IMG/VR virus record: IMGVR_UViG_3300020152_000052
Location: 1 to 29,130 of that record
DNA from: a virus
DNA length: 29,130 nt
Reading direction: 5' to 3' (one strand)
How positions within the stretch are numbered: position 1 is the first letter of the stretch; each line of letters starts with the position of its first letter. The notes below the pieces were generated by a model. That model was not told the origin of the DNA and did not search any database. It saw nothing but the letters and a program-made list of their open reading frames with translations. The position numbers and the translations under genes are program-made. Shown piece after piece: positions 1 to 8,969 of this stretch.

Positions 1-1285
1 TTGTGTTGGCTTGCCAAACGGAACCAAGATAACCACTAGACTCGAGACCGCCAGCATCCCCTAACAGTATTCGCAATACAGAGGTTCCGTTAGAACTAAC
101 CCCAATAAGCGAAACCGTGATTCTCTTTACCCATGAAGGAATGCTGGTAAAGTCAACAGCCGTGCCAGATGTAGATGCTTGGGCGGTGGAGCTAACTATG
201 ACAGACCTGTTTGGGGTAAAGCTTGTAAGCTGAATTTGCGTCGGAGATGAAGCCCACGTACCAGCAGTGGCTTGCGTGGAAACTATGTAACCAACGTTGC
301 GATATGGGACGTTGCTTCTTGCTGTGGTTGAGTAAATGGCGCTGATCGAATCTGCCCCGCCTGCTCCGCCTTCTGCGGTAGTGGAAATCAGGTCATTCTC
401 TGGCAAATTCAGATACCCAGCGTTATTCACGACTCCAAGTTCTACAGTTCCAGCATTGTCTATGGCGAGAACATTAATCTGGGATTGAACGCCGGAAGTA
501 GTGCCGAGCGTGGAACCGGAGGAAACAACAATTGATGTTGCAGCGGTGATGGAACGAACTACGTAATCACCAGTCGCCAAAGTGGCATTGCGGAAAACAG
601 CAAGAACCGGGGAAGAGGCGGAAGGGTCTGCACCAGCTTTCGTCTTAATGGCGATGGTGAGTGCGTTACCTGCTACGGATGCAGTCAGGGTGCCATTGAT
701 GAGGGCGAAGCCTAGTGCGGAGTCGGCCAGCGCTGCTGCTGTAACGCTATCGTCTCCAATCGTTACTTTGGATACATTCCTAATCTGAAACCTAGTGCCA
801 TCATAGGTGACTTCATACAGCCCACCAGAAACAATATCTCCGGCTACCAGTGCTAAGGAACCGTCCTTGGTTATATCCTTTGCGCCAAGGGAGTTAAGGT
901 TGATGGTTACCGCGCCTGTGTTCGTATTGGCTGCAACAAAGCGGAAAGTCTGTCCAGATGCATAAGCATCAATTACAGGGTTGGAGGTGGCTGTGATCGT
1001 GTCTGTGCCGGATACCGAACCGAGCAATAGATAAGCTTGTGCTTGAATTTGCCCTAGGTTGGCGGAATCGGTAGCGGCAGAGCCTGCCCCTAGCCCGGTT
1101 AGCTTAAATCCGCCCATGGGAAGATTAGCCGTTGGCGTGGTCTGCCCGTCTTTGGCGAGAGAGTTGGTGATTGCAGTAGCCACATCGGACATGGTGTTGT
1201 TCTGCACGGTGGAGCTAATGGTGGTTCCTGTAACAACAGGATTCCCCGCAGGCAGCGTATAGGTGCCGCTTCCGTTTCTAGGCAT
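1..1285 (-). CDS. Tail fibre / tail spike protein, N-terminal part (runs off window)
   Basis: Receptor-binding tail appendage of the virion. About 428 codons are present and the reading frame stays open to the left edge, so the C-terminus is missing. The N-terminus (MPRNGSGTYTLPAGNPVVTG) and a following segment with TANLPMGGFKLTGLG are typical of phage tail-fibre head-binding regions. The next part is rich in Thr, Ser, Gly and Val and low in charge, as expected of a beta-structured trimeric shaft. The ATG at 1285 is preceded by AAGGAAAAGACG, a good ribosome site. A GNRA-capped hairpin (1302-1317) and a strong terminator lie just upstream, so expression probably depends on antiterminated late transcription. 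No reverse transcriptase or template repeat of a diversity-generating system is visible here, but the region further left is not in the window. Confidence 0.8.
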   Translation of the reverse strand, partial: MPRNGSGTYTLPAGNPVVTGTTISSTVQNNTMSDVATAITNSLAKDGQTTPTANLPMGGFKLTGLGAGSAATDSANLGQIQAQAYLLLGSVSGTDTITATSNPVIDAYASGQTFRFVAANTNTGAVTINLNSLGAKDITKDGSLALVAGDIVSGGLYEVTYDGTRFQIRNVSKVTIGDDSVTAAALADSALGFALINGTLTASVAGNALTIAIKTKAGADPSASSPVLAVFRNATLATGDYVVRSITAATSIVVSSGSTLGTTSGVQSQINVLAIDNAGTVELGVVNNAGYLNLPENDLISTTAEGGAGGADSISAIYSTTARSNVPYRNVGYIVSTQATAGTWASSPTQIQLTSFTPNRSVIVSSTAQASTSGTAVDFTSIPSWVKRITVSLIGVSSNGTSVLRILLGDAGGLESSGYLGSVWQANT

Positions 1286-1301
1286 CGTCTTTTCCTTCTA
1301 T

Positions 1302-1317
1302 GGCGCTTCGCAGCGTT
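1302..1317 (-). promoter_or_regulatory. GNRA-tetraloop hairpin before tail fibre gene (copy 1)
   Basis: On the minus strand the sequence AACGCTGCGAAGCGCC folds as CGCT / AGCG closed by the tetraloop GCGA. It ends exactly 16 nt before the start codon. Two relatives at 5726-5741 and 11618-11633 have CGCC / GGCG with loop GTGA, a compensated pair change that keeps the GNRA loop class. The function is unknown: it could tune translation, protect an RNA end or mark a recombination boundary. Confidence 0.6.
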
Positions 1318-1349
1318 GAAAAACAAAAAACCCGCCTAAACAGCGGGTT
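1318..1349 (-). terminator. Intrinsic terminator upstream of tail fibre gene
   Basis: Minus-strand stem AACCCGC / GCGGGTT (7 bp, perfect) with a 7-nt loop, followed by TTTTTTGTTTTT. It sits between the last ejection-type gene and the tail fibre gene, so the late transcript must read through it to express the fibre. Confidence 0.85.
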
Positions 1350-1366
1350 ATGGGTTAAACTAAGCT

Positions 1367-1597
1367 ATGGAATTTACTGACTTCCAAATCTACAAAGCGT
1401 TGGCATTGATTGCCTTGGCATTTGTCATTGGGTGTATTCACGGTTGGAAAGGGGTGCCGCAGCTCGACCAGCACCAACCTGTAAAGCCTCAATCAGTCTG
1501 GGGTTCACGCCTGAACTCTTGGCTCGTGACATCACTTCAGCTGCTTTTAGTGGGTCTAATAGTGCTTCTGCTAATTCTGCTGCTAGACGCTCATTAG
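1367..1597 (+). CDS. Possible small membrane protein, convergent with ejection gene
   Basis: Opposite-strand reading frame of 76 codons. The first 57 bases lie outside any other gene, and the rest is antisense to the C-terminus of the 622-aa protein. Residues 10-26 (ALALIALAFVIGC) and about 52-73 are strongly hydrophobic, so two membrane helices are possible. The second hydrophobic stretch may be only a by-product of an alanine-rich antisense frame. No clear ribosome site precedes the ATG and no convincing plus-strand promoter was seen. The N-terminus looks more protein-like than the remainder. This is a doubtful gene. Confidence 0.25.
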   Translation: MEFTDFQIYKALALIALAFVIGCIHGWKGVPQLDQHQPVKPQSVWGSRLNSWLVTSLQLLLVGLIVLLLILLLDAH

Positions 1598-3293
1598 CCC
1601 GTTTGTAAGCAACATCCCCCGCTCTTCCAACAAGATTCCCAACGGTTCCTACAGGAGCCATGCCGCGCAAACCCGTAGGAACTCCGAACTGGTCAAGCAT
1701 GTTCGTGTAGGCAAGGTTTTGGACTGTGTTTGAGCCAACACCACGCCCAGCGGTTTGTGCGAAATCCTGATTCAACAAGTCTTGGCGCACATTATCTAAT
1801 GTGTCCAGTTGTTCAGGCTTCAGCGCTTTGGCAAGAGAAGCATTGGCGTTTTCAGTAACACGTTGAGCTGTCTTGTCAGACAAGTTTCTCGAAAGCGCAG
1901 CAGGCGTTAAGTCTCCACGGAAATTGCGAGACTTGCTCATCACTTCCTCGATAATATCGGCTTGGTTCAGTGGTTGAGAAAGCTCTGCATAAGCCTTGTT
2001 GGCTTGCAGGTATTCAGGGATTTGTTTACCAAGCTCATCAATGAACTGTGAGCGCGTAGCCTGAATGGATCTAAGCTCATTCCCACCGATACCTGTCATG
2101 GGGCCGGAGTTGGCCATGTCATCGAGCGACATCTTGAGATACTGCGCCGTTCTGCCGTTAAGGTTATTGAGGTCGAATACTTCCCCTGCTTCTCCGGCTA
2201 GTTTCTCAGCCCTGCTGATAGCGGCTTGCATAGATGGACGCGAGAGCAGCTTATACAGCTCTGGCGTCATCTGTACAGGCGCTTGTGACGACTGGTTATA
2301 CAGACCTTGCGTAGCAGATTCCCTGGCAGACAAAGCAGCTTGGCGGTCAGGAATTACCCCTTCGATTGCCGCAATGCGCGCATCATTATTAGCGGCCTGC
2401 CGGATAGCTAGTTCGTTCGTTGCAACGGGATTATTGGCTACAGAAGCACGCTCCAAAGCTGCAATGCCTGGATTCTGCGCGACCATACCCGCCGTTGGCT
2501 GTGAGCCAGGGACAAGCGGTTGAGCATTCTGCAGGTTAATCAATGCGTCATCAGCTTGATTGCCTGCGGCATTACGAAGAGCGCGGCCTAGGATTTGTTC
2601 GCGTCCACCTTGATAGAAAGGTTCTGCCAGTGACTTAACGCCGCTTGTAGCGCTCTTGCCAACTGCATACGCCCCCTTTACAGCAGGTGGCAACACAGCA
2701 CCAACCGCAGCACCAGTATTTGCGCTCTCAGGGTCTACAAGTCCGGCAGATGCGCCACCAGTGACAGCTCCCGCAGCCATACGCGTTCCCATACCAGCAC
2801 CATTTGCACCCATACCACCGGTGCGCAAGGCTTCTGCAAATTGCAATGCTCGGGGAGATTGGGAGGCCGCTTGGACACCAGCACCAAGCGCGCTACCTAC
2901 GCCAGCAGTGCCAGCAATGTTTGCACCTATCCTGCCAGTGGTGAATCCCGGCCTTTCCTCATTCGCCTTTGTCCAATCTTCCAGCGATTCTTCGCGCTCA
3001 GTGTTCCATTGGTCAAGCTCTGGGACGAGTTTCCGAGGAATGAAGGTTGCAGCGTTGACAAGCGTATTGCCAATGTCCGCAGCGCCACGAACAGCACCAA
3101 TGGTTGTACCTATGCCACGCTCTCCTACACTTTCAAGGAGTCCTTTTTCAGGAGCTTGAGTCGCGGCGGAGAGCGGGGTTTGACCTCCACGAACTTTGGC
3201 TACTCTATCCTTTAGCTCGGCAGAATCAGGCGCAACATCATCAGGGATGTTGTTAATCGTAATACCGTCTTTTGTGGTGATGGAGTAAGGCAT
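1425..3293 (-). CDS. Ejection-type internal virion protein (large, 622 aa)
   Basis: Predicted to be packed in the virion and released with the DNA, as the late-encoded ejection proteins of short-tailed phages are. The N-terminus (MPYSITTKDGITINNIPDD) is a form common in large phage virion proteins of this genome position. Residues about 50-90 and 120-210 contain long Gly/Ala-rich, weakly hydrophobic stretches of the kind that insert in membranes. The C-terminal half is Ala/Gln/Asn-rich and helical. No transglycosylase or protease motif was recognised. Its start overlaps the stop of the preceding gene by one base (TGATG), so the two are translationally coupled. It is the last of three ejection-type genes before the tail fibre. 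The assignment is by position and composition, not by a catalytic motif. Confidence 0.6.
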   Translation of the reverse strand: MPYSITTKDGITINNIPDDVAPDSAELKDRVAKVRGGQTPLSAATQAPEKGLLESVGERGIGTTIGAVRGAADIGNTLVNAATFIPRKLVPELDQWNTEREESLEDWTKANEERPGFTTGRIGANIAGTAGVGSALGAGVQAASQSPRALQFAEALRTGGMGANGAGMGTRMAAGAVTGGASAGLVDPESANTGAAVGAVLPPAVKGAYAVGKSATSGVKSLAEPFYQGGREQILGRALRNAAGNQADDALINLQNAQPLVPGSQPTAGMVAQNPGIAALERASVANNPVATNELAIRQAANNDARIAAIEGVIPDRQAALSARESATQGLYNQSSQAPVQMTPELYKLLSRPSMQAAISRAEKLAGEAGEVFDLNNLNGRTAQYLKMSLDDMANSGPMTGIGGNELRSIQATRSQFIDELGKQIPEYLQANKAYAELSQPLNQADIIEEVMSKSRNFRGDLTPAALSRNLSDKTAQRVTENANASLAKALKPEQLDTLDNVRQDLLNQDFAQTAGRGVGSNTVQNLAYTNMLDQFGVPTGLRGMAPVGTVGNLVGRAGDVAYKRANERLAAELAEALLDPLKAAEVMSRAKSSGVNPRLIEALQVGAGRAAAPLSNREYTQ

Positions 3294-4597
3294 CAGTAGT
3301 CAACCTCGATAGTCTTCACCTTTGGAGTAAGAGGATTAGCGCTTGTGTCGTTACGCAGGCGAATGCGTGTTTCAATATCCTTCAGGATGGCTTCGTTGGT
3401 TGTCTTGTCGTTGGTCACGTCTGGCAGTTGGATACCATATTGCGCCTGTTCGCGGTCGGACAAAGTCCCCTCACCAGGGATGCGGAATAGTGTTCTGAGT
3501 TCGGTAGACATCTGCTCACGAAGGTTATTGAAGCGCTTACGGTCTTGGCTATCAAACACAGCGCCAGCAGCCCCCGCCGCACCCATCCATCCACCCTGCA
3601 TAGTTTTATCCAGGATGCCTGTTTTGCCTGCTTCCGGATTGCCACGGAACTCGTCGATAACGTACTGCATGGACTTGCCTGCATTCTGCTTTGCGATGTT
3701 TCCAGAACGCCTGCCCATAGGAAATTCAGGTGTAGGCGAAGCAACGAATTCATCAGATTGCGAGTCGTACTTCCAGTCGATGCCTTCAGGCTTCTTGGAT
3801 GATGCGATATCTAAAGCATTCTGACGGCTAAGGTCATTCTGACCAGCCTGGAACGATTGATTGCTCTTGTTGAGAGACCATTGCTGGGCAAAATTCCGTT
3901 CCTGCATTGTGAGCTGATGGCCTTGCTGTTCCTTCATAACAATGCGCTGGAATTCCCTATTGGCCTCGACATCGGACAACTTGTCAGAGCGGTCACGCTG
4001 ATAAATCTTGTCTTCGCGCTTTTCGCCATAAGCCCTGTCCTCCAGCTTTTCCTCACGATTGAAGCCACGGTCAATGCTGCTAGAAACCATTCCAGCCATT
4101 CCGCGTGGGTCGCCAATAGCCGTGTAATACTGAAGCAGTGCAGCTTCGCGGTCTTGCGCTGTTGGAGTGACATTGCGGTATGCCGGCGTAACAGTTTGCT
4201 CACGTTGGACATTAGGTAGAGGACTGCCGAATTGGTCCATTTGCTCGGGGTTGTATGGAGTAGTCGTTACGTTCTCGCCATCCTGCACTTGTTTCGTCTT
4301 TAACGCATCAGCAAGCCGCTTTCCTGCCTCTGTAATCGTGTTTTGGCGGTTGGTGTATATCTCACGCTCTTTCTGGTCTGCTGCGCGTTCCTGCCGACCT
4401 CCTTGCCAGTTATTCAGGAGGGTCGCCAGACGTTGAGTAACCGATGGGGCGACAAACACATTGCCAACCATTTGCCCGTTAGGTTGCTGTTGCTGACGGA
4501 GAGCCTCGGCAAATTTCCGCTTGCGTCTTGCGTTTTCTATTTCGAACACATCGTTTTGAGGCATGCCGCCCCATTCACCTTGTACGAGATTAGCCAT
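3293..4597 (-). CDS. Ejection-type / internal virion protein (434 aa, helical)
   Basis: Virion protein of unknown detail, probably delivered with DNA. The first 45 residues mix Arg/Lys and Gln runs (NARRKRKFAEALRQQQQ). Residues about 175-265 are very rich in Glu, Lys, Arg, Asp and Gln, consistent with a long coiled coil. A short Gly/Ala segment (GGWMGAAGAAGAVFDS) lies at about residue 330. It has no signal peptide or recognisable enzyme motif. It starts two bases after the TAA of the upstream 369-aa gene and ends in TGATG with the 622-aa gene, so all three are one translational block. In P22-like phages three adjacent genes in this place encode the ejection proteins gp7, gp20 and gp16. This match is positional only. 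Confidence 0.5.
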   Translation of the reverse strand: MANLVQGEWGGMPQNDVFEIENARRKRKFAEALRQQQQPNGQMVGNVFVAPSVTQRLATLLNNWQGGRQERAADQKEREIYTNRQNTITEAGKRLADALKTKQVQDGENVTTTPYNPEQMDQFGSPLPNVQREQTVTPAYRNVTPTAQDREAALLQYYTAIGDPRGMAGMVSSSIDRGFNREEKLEDRAYGEKREDKIYQRDRSDKLSDVEANREFQRIVMKEQQGHQLTMQERNFAQQWSLNKSNQSFQAGQNDLSRQNALDIASSKKPEGIDWKYDSQSDEFVASPTPEFPMGRRSGNIAKQNAGKSMQYVIDEFRGNPEAGKTGILDKTMQGGWMGAAGAAGAVFDSQDRKRFNNLREQMSTELRTLFRIPGEGTLSDREQAQYGIQLPDVTNDKTTNEAILKDIETRIRLRNDTSANPLTPKVKTIEVDY

Positions 4598-4599
4598 AA

Positions 4600-5709
4600 T
4601 TAGAATCCGAATGATTTGCCGAGAGCGCCACCAAGGGCGCCGCCCATTGGCCCACCGATCAACGAGCCGCCAAGCCCGAATAACCCGCTCATAAAATTAC
4701 TCCCTTGCGCCTGTTGGGCGTTATAAGCATTCATGTTTGCACCGTAGCCAGCTTGTGCAGCACCCATCAAATCTGGAGCGGCTGTCTGCCCTTGTTGACC
4801 CGGGCCGGTGAAATTCGGGGACTGGACTTGACCGCCAGAGAGGAAGGATTGAATCGCATTTAGCGGCATGCCCTGCTCTGCCAAGGCTCTTGCGCGGGCT
4901 TCGTTATCAAGACCGATGCCTTGCAATGCGGCTTGGGAGAATGCGTCGTTCTTGCGGCGCTCGAAGTTCCTGAATTCGTTATCCCATGCTTCCGAACCAG
5001 CACGCACACCTTGATTCATTAGGCGGGTGCGTAGCGATTCTTCGTCAGTGTTGAATGTTGGATTGAGGCGCGCCATGATGGCCTCTTGTGCGGTCTGCCC
5101 TGCGTTGATTGGTGCTCTAGGTATCAGGGAGTCATCCTTGATATTTGATAGGTAGCTTTGCAGTTCGTTGTAACCTTGCTGCTTTGTAGAAAACTCGTTA
5201 TCCAGAATCTTTTGCAGCTCTGGATTCAGGGTGACAGTGGATGACCATTGGTCAGGATTCCCGCCCCCACCCGCACTTGCGCGATAGAAGTCCTCTCGAT
5301 TGGGGGCGCTAGTAGCAGATGCCCCTCCAGTGACTCTGCTGTCCTTGTTTGGGTTATATCCGGAAGCGAATACATTACCAGGCGCGCCGTGCCAATATAA
5401 TGAACTCTTTGCTTGGCTGGCGTTGTAATCCGCCATTGCCTTGTCATACCCGGCTTGGTCAAACGTACGTCCAGCTCCAGATGATCCACCGCCGCCATTG
5501 AAATATTCGATAGAACCCCATGGCGTGTATTGATTGATACGGTTGGCCTGTGTCTGCGAACGCGACAGGGCTAATTGATCTGCTGCCTGTTGCTTTGCAA
5601 GCTTTGCATAATCAGGCGTGTCGGGCATGTCGCCGCCCTTGCCCTTGTTGAAATAAGGCTTGTCGGTGCCGCCGGTCAGTTGCATCAGAGGGTGAAATTT
5701 AATATTCAT
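4600..5709 (-). CDS. Virion protein with C-terminal glycine zipper (369 aa), ejection/tail associated
   Basis: First of the three ejection-type genes. Residues 28-70 (MPDTPDYAKLAKQQ onward, then TPWGSIEY) are a form seen in many phage tail-region proteins. The middle is Gly/Ser/Asn-rich. The C-terminus (LFGLGGSLIGGPMGGALGG) is a glycine-zipper membrane-active segment. The start at 5709 is preceded by TAGGAAGAGCAGACC, a good ribosome site. An internal ATG at 5628 with a weaker site would give the shorter N-terminus common in relatives. A GNRA hairpin ends exactly 16 nt before this ATG, as before the tail fibre gene. The Gly-rich tail suits a protein that helps DNA cross the cell envelope. Confidence 0.55.
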   Translation of the reverse strand: MNIKFHPLMQLTGGTDKPYFNKGKGGDMPDTPDYAKLAKQQAADQLALSRSQTQANRINQYTPWGSIEYFNGGGGSSGAGRTFDQAGYDKAMADYNASQAKSSLYWHGAPGNVFASGYNPNKDSRVTGGASATSAPNREDFYRASAGGGGNPDQWSSTVTLNPELQKILDNEFSTKQQGYNELQSYLSNIKDDSLIPRAPINAGQTAQEAIMARLNPTFNTDEESLRTRLMNQGVRAGSEAWDNEFRNFERRKNDAFSQAALQGIGLDNEARARALAEQGMPLNAIQSFLSGGQVQSPNFTGPGQQGQTAAPDLMGAAQAGYGANMNAYNAQQAQGSNFMSGLFGLGGSLIGGPMGGALGGALGKSFGF

Positions 5710-5725
5710 GGTCTGCTCTTCCTAA

Positions 5726-5741
5726 AGCGCCTCACGGCGTT
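5726..5741 (-). promoter_or_regulatory. GNRA-tetraloop hairpin (copy 2)
   Basis: Minus-strand AACGCCGTGAGGCGCT folds as CGCC / GGCG with loop GTGA, 16 nt before the ATG of the 369-aa virion gene. It is identical to copy 3 (11618-11633) and a covarying version of copy 1 (1302-1317). Confidence 0.6.
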
Positions 5742-6139
5742 ATCCAGCGACATTCGTGCCGCCACATTCTGTATACGATTGCATCCCCGTCAGGGAAATA
5801 TCCTTCTATTTCGGTTTCTTTGGTGAATCCGATTCGCTCTGTAATGTCTCGTGAGTGCGTGTTTACAGAATTCACAATGTTTGTGAGCCGGTTTACCTTC
5901 GCAACATTGAAAGGGTAATCAAACGCGATTCTGTAGAAGTACCGCGTAATGACTTTGGGGTCATCACAGCGGAAATAGGTGGATATGGAACCTCCAGCAC
6001 CTGTATAGGCGTCGTACATAATCCCAGCCTTGATAATGCCGTCTTTCTCTATCCCTATCGCTTTATTGCTGTCGCACCAGACCCCGCCAGCTCTCTCAAT
6101 TACCCAGCGGCCAACGCGTTCGTGGTCAGTAACAATCAC
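5732..6139 (-). CDS. GNAT-family acetyltransferase-like protein
   Basis: 135-aa protein with the GNAT layout: a central segment of beta strands (AIGIEKDGIIKAGIMYDAYTG, residues about 27-47) followed by an Asn-containing helix and the late motif THSRDITERIGFTKE (residues about 93-107), which matches the end of the acetyl-CoA fold. Such genes are frequent between adaptor and ejection genes of podovirus-like prophages. The substrate is unknown. The start is GTG, overlapping the stop of the preceding gene as GTGA. Its C-terminal frame runs into the hairpin at 5726-5741. Confidence 0.65.
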   Translation of the reverse strand: MIVTDHERVGRWVIERAGGVWCDSNKAIGIEKDGIIKAGIMYDAYTGAGGSISTYFRCDDPKVITRYFYRIAFDYPFNVAKVNRLTNIVNSVNTHSRDITERIGFTKETEIEGYFPDGDAIVYRMWRHECRWITP

Positions 6140-7677
6140 AGTACGCCGCCCCGCTCCATTACGAAGTCAGTGGAGACCCAGGAGACTTCGATTCCGGAAG
6201 AGGCCACAATAAGACGGGGGGAGCCGCAGTAACCAAGCCCATTCACGCCTTGCCAGTTCTTGAGGATGTTCAACCCGCCGCCCCATGAAGCTTCGTCCCA
6301 CTCGGCGTTGTCCCATGTTGCGTAATTTGTTGGCGAGAAGTTGAGCGGCGATGTGGTATCAGACGTATCGAAATCAACGTTCATGTTGATTTGCAGAGCC
6401 GGAGAGCCGTTCGTCCTGAAGATGGGCCGTGCCATCGTCCATCGCTTCAGTTTGCCGCGTGTGCCGAAGTAATTGAATGCAGGCAAAGCGTCTGCATTGA
6501 TGTTCGCGCCGTTATCGGAAAACGTATCCCACGCCTTGCCGATGAAGGTGTTTCCGCCAAAGTAAGGATCATCGTTGTAGATGGCCCAACAATTGGCATC
6601 CCATCCTGTGTAGTTGCACCATGCTTTGCTTGTAGTGTTCATCACGTACTGCTGCTGTGCGGAACCTTCCGAGGTTGGCACGTTGAGCCACAACTGCTCC
6701 CCTTTGGGGAAATGTAGGAGCTGCCAGCCGAAGTTGGCTCCATAAGCGGTAGTGGCATCGCCAACGGCTGTTTGTATCTTGTCCGTTACGGCAACCTTTG
6801 GATTGGTGCGGGAGGACTGCAATGCACCGGACAACGGGTATACCCCGTCATTCGTGATAATCAGCAAGTCGCCTGCATACTTGAGCCAGCATCTTTTGCC
6901 GACTGGAGCGCCTATGCGGAAAATACCCACCAATAGCCAGTCATTGGCACTTGCGGGGTCAGCTCCTCGATATACAATCACTTCGCCTTCAGTGGTGATG
7001 AAAACGGCTAGATCATCCACCCCGTAGCCTGCGTCAATCGTCCATGTCGCCATCGCAACCAGATAGCCGCCGAGTTGCGCCACAGAGGACATATCAAGGT
7101 CATTCGCCGCGCCTGCAATAGCGCCAGCAGGTAGATACCATGCTTTCAGCGTATTTTCCTCGATGAACCACACACGGTTCTTGTGCAGGTTGATGTTGCT
7201 GAGGTTCTCCGGTGTAACGCCTGTGATAGAGGGGTTTGTCCAGCTTGAACCGTCATACAAGGTAGGGTCGTCAACACCGTTCACCATGTAGAGGAAATTG
7301 CCACCCGTAGTAGCTACGTTGAGCCACTCCCATCGGGAATTCGTGAGTCCCGTAAGCACAGCAGCGCCAACCGCTCCGCCATTAGTTGCGTCGTATACTT
7401 CCCCGCCACTAATACCGAACAGCTCACCGGCAATCGTGCCGTTGTAGGACATGACGGTTTCAACCTGCGTTGGAAAGCCGGTTGCATATTGGCGATACCC
7501 CCGCCTAAGCACCAGTTCAGAGGTTGAAGGGAACCAGTTCTCCAGCAACACAGCATCAGCAGGAGCCATGTCAGCCAGCGAGTCACGGGCGTTCCACCCA
7601 CCTGCAGGCGAAGGTAAAGAGGCTGTTATTGCGACAGGGCCACGTCCAGGCACCTTGTCCCTGAGTGCGCGTCTCAC
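6136..7677 (-). CDS. P22 gp10-like tail hub / DNA-stabilisation protein (beta-propeller)
   Basis: 513-aa head-completion or tail-hub protein that closes the portal after packaging. It has an Ala/Pro-rich N-terminus and then repeated Gly- and Trp-rich beta motifs (FISGGEVYDAT, NFLYMVNGVDDPTLYDG, RVWFIEENTLKAWYLPAG, GDLLIITNDGVYPLSG) consistent with propeller blades. The length is near P22 gp10 (about 470 aa). It starts with GTG overlapping the stop of the adaptor gene (GTGA) and ends in GTGA with the GNAT gene, so it belongs to a tight late operon. The fold assignment is from repeat character and position; no search was possible. Confidence 0.65.
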   Translation of the reverse strand: MRRALRDKVPGRGPVAITASLPSPAGGWNARDSLADMAPADAVLLENWFPSTSELVLRRGYRQYATGFPTQVETVMSYNGTIAGELFGISGGEVYDATNGGAVGAAVLTGLTNSRWEWLNVATTGGNFLYMVNGVDDPTLYDGSSWTNPSITGVTPENLSNINLHKNRVWFIEENTLKAWYLPAGAIAGAANDLDMSSVAQLGGYLVAMATWTIDAGYGVDDLAVFITTEGEVIVYRGADPASANDWLLVGIFRIGAPVGKRCWLKYAGDLLIITNDGVYPLSGALQSSRTNPKVAVTDKIQTAVGDATTAYGANFGWQLLHFPKGEQLWLNVPTSEGSAQQQYVMNTTSKAWCNYTGWDANCWAIYNDDPYFGGNTFIGKAWDTFSDNGANINADALPAFNYFGTRGKLKRWTMARPIFRTNGSPALQINMNVDFDTSDTTSPLNFSPTNYATWDNAEWDEASWGGGLNILKNWQGVNGLGYCGSPRLIVASSGIEVSWVSTDFVMERGGVL

Positions 7678-8384
7678 AGATTCCAGCTTCCTGCTGGCAC
7701 CACAACACCTGGGAATATGTCGTACTTGGTATTGGTCAGGCTTAACCAGTCCTTGCCGCCGTCCCTAGCAGACATATCAGCCAAGCGTCTTTCGTACTTG
7801 GCAAAATCCTCGGCGTAGTCGAGACCCTTGATGTTCTTCCAGCGCCATATCGCGCCCAGCGTAATCAGCTCATCACTGAGCACGGGAAGGTCGGTGTCTT
7901 GCGTGAATTCTGATTTACCAGTAACGCCTGTATCGTCAGTGGCCCAATAGGTCGTGATGTATTCGAAATAACACTCTTCCCCCGCGGTCGGCACGGGGTA
8001 CATGCTCAGATTGCCGTTCTGGATGCGATAGTTTGACCATGGGCCGTTGATCGCAAATGCCTTCTGCTGCTCCCATGTCTGCGGAGTCTTGGGGCCAAAT
8101 ACAGGCCGTCTGAGGCTTCTGTTCCAGATTGTGTCGTTGATGATGTAGTCGAGACCGGGGGCGATTGTTTCCACTTCCCCCTGAATCTCGGTCGCAACAG
8201 TGGTGTAATTGCCTACGCGGAGAAGAGCCTGCCATGGGTAGCGAGAGGCAAGCTCTATCCCCTCTTCGTTCAGAATGGCTACGATTTGCAGGATTTGCAG
8301 GTCAGTCGTACCAACTGCGGAGTTGGGAACTGCGATTCCGACCCGGTTGCAGATGGTCTGAACGATTTGTAGACAATTCTTCAT
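7674..8384 (-). CDS. Head-tail adaptor protein (gp4/tail tubular A-like)
   Basis: 236-aa protein expected to bind the portal ring and prepare it for the tail hub. The N-terminal helix pair, with an Ile/Leu-rich segment followed by NEEGIELASRYPWQAL (residues about 38-53), and a later WNRSLRRPVFGP segment are typical of podoviral adaptors. The C-terminal part has a helical ELITLGAIWRWK stretch. The ATG follows AAAGGAATAGTAA, a good ribosome site, and the gene ends in GTGA with the gp10-like gene. It has the usual place between coat and tail-hub genes. Confidence 0.65.
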   Translation of the reverse strand: MKNCLQIVQTICNRVGIAVPNSAVGTTDLQILQIVAILNEEGIELASRYPWQALLRVGNYTTVATEIQGEVETIAPGLDYIINDTIWNRSLRRPVFGPKTPQTWEQQKAFAINGPWSNYRIQNGNLSMYPVPTAGEECYFEYITTYWATDDTGVTGKSEFTQDTDLPVLSDELITLGAIWRWKNIKGLDYAEDFAKYERRLADMSARDGGKDWLSLTNTKYDIFPGVVVPAGSWNL

Positions 8385-8387
8385 TTA

Positions 8388-8969
8388 CTATTCCTTTGGT
8401 TTCCCCTTTCGCGGCTTGTCGCCTTCAAGGGATTCGAGCCTGGATTTGAGTTCTGCCACCAGGCCTTTGAGCTCTTCGTTTTCCTTCAGGGCGTTTGCGG
8501 TCAGCTCCTTGCGGCTTATCCACTCACGCGCCTTCTCTCTGAGTTCGCGTCCACCCATGCCAAACCGTCCCATGGCTTCTTCAGTCATGGCGGCAACGTC
8601 CTCGATGGTCAAAAGACCCAGGGCGATGAAGTTCTGCACCTGCGCGGGGGAAAGTACGGGCCATTCCTTGACGGATGTACCGTTGAGCGGGGCTTCGTTG
8701 CCCTCTTTCCACATTTCGTATTTCTTGCGGAAGCCATCTACCCATTCCTGCGGGTAGGCATCCGGTGTTGCATCCAGCATCTTTCGCTTGATGCTGTTGA
8801 GCCATGCTTCAGCTTCTATCTCTACCTGGTCACGGGAACCGGGCTGCATGATGAAAGCCATGTCAACATTCTTGGTTACGCGATAACCAAGCTCTTCACT
8901 GCGTTTGGGGTCGTGCTTTGCTATTTGCTTAAACTCCACGAATGGAGGGCGTGCTTGCGCGATTTGCAC
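8388..8969 (-). CDS. Conserved phage head-region protein of unknown function (193 aa)
   Basis: I do not recognise a named family. The N-terminus is FVEFKQIAKHDPKRSEELGY (residues 10-29). A mid region reads VLSPAQVQNFIALGLLTIEDVAAMTEE (a helix-hairpin-like segment, residues about 105-131). The C-terminal 40 residues form a Leu/Glu heptad coiled coil and end in a Lys-rich tail. It starts with GTG after AGGAGATACAAG. It lies between the decoration-like protein and the adaptor, where short-tailed phages often keep a head-completion or assembly factor. It is separated from the decoration gene by an unusual paired hairpin region (8995-9053). Confidence 0.5.
   Translation of the reverse strand: MQIAQARPPFVEFKQIAKHDPKRSEELGYRVTKNVDMAFIMQPGSRDQVEIEAEAWLNSIKRKMLDATPDAYPQEWVDGFRKKYEMWKEGNEAPLNGTSVKEWPVLSPAQVQNFIALGLLTIEDVAAMTEEAMGRFGMGGRELREKAREWISRKELTANALKENEELKGLVAELKSRLESLEGDKPRKGKPKE

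Noticed and set aside
1-1285. Diversity-generating retroelement at the tail fibre, as in some podoviruses
   Set aside because: No reverse transcriptase, template repeat or variable repeat can be seen in the window; the fibre C-terminus is outside it, so this stays open but unsupported.
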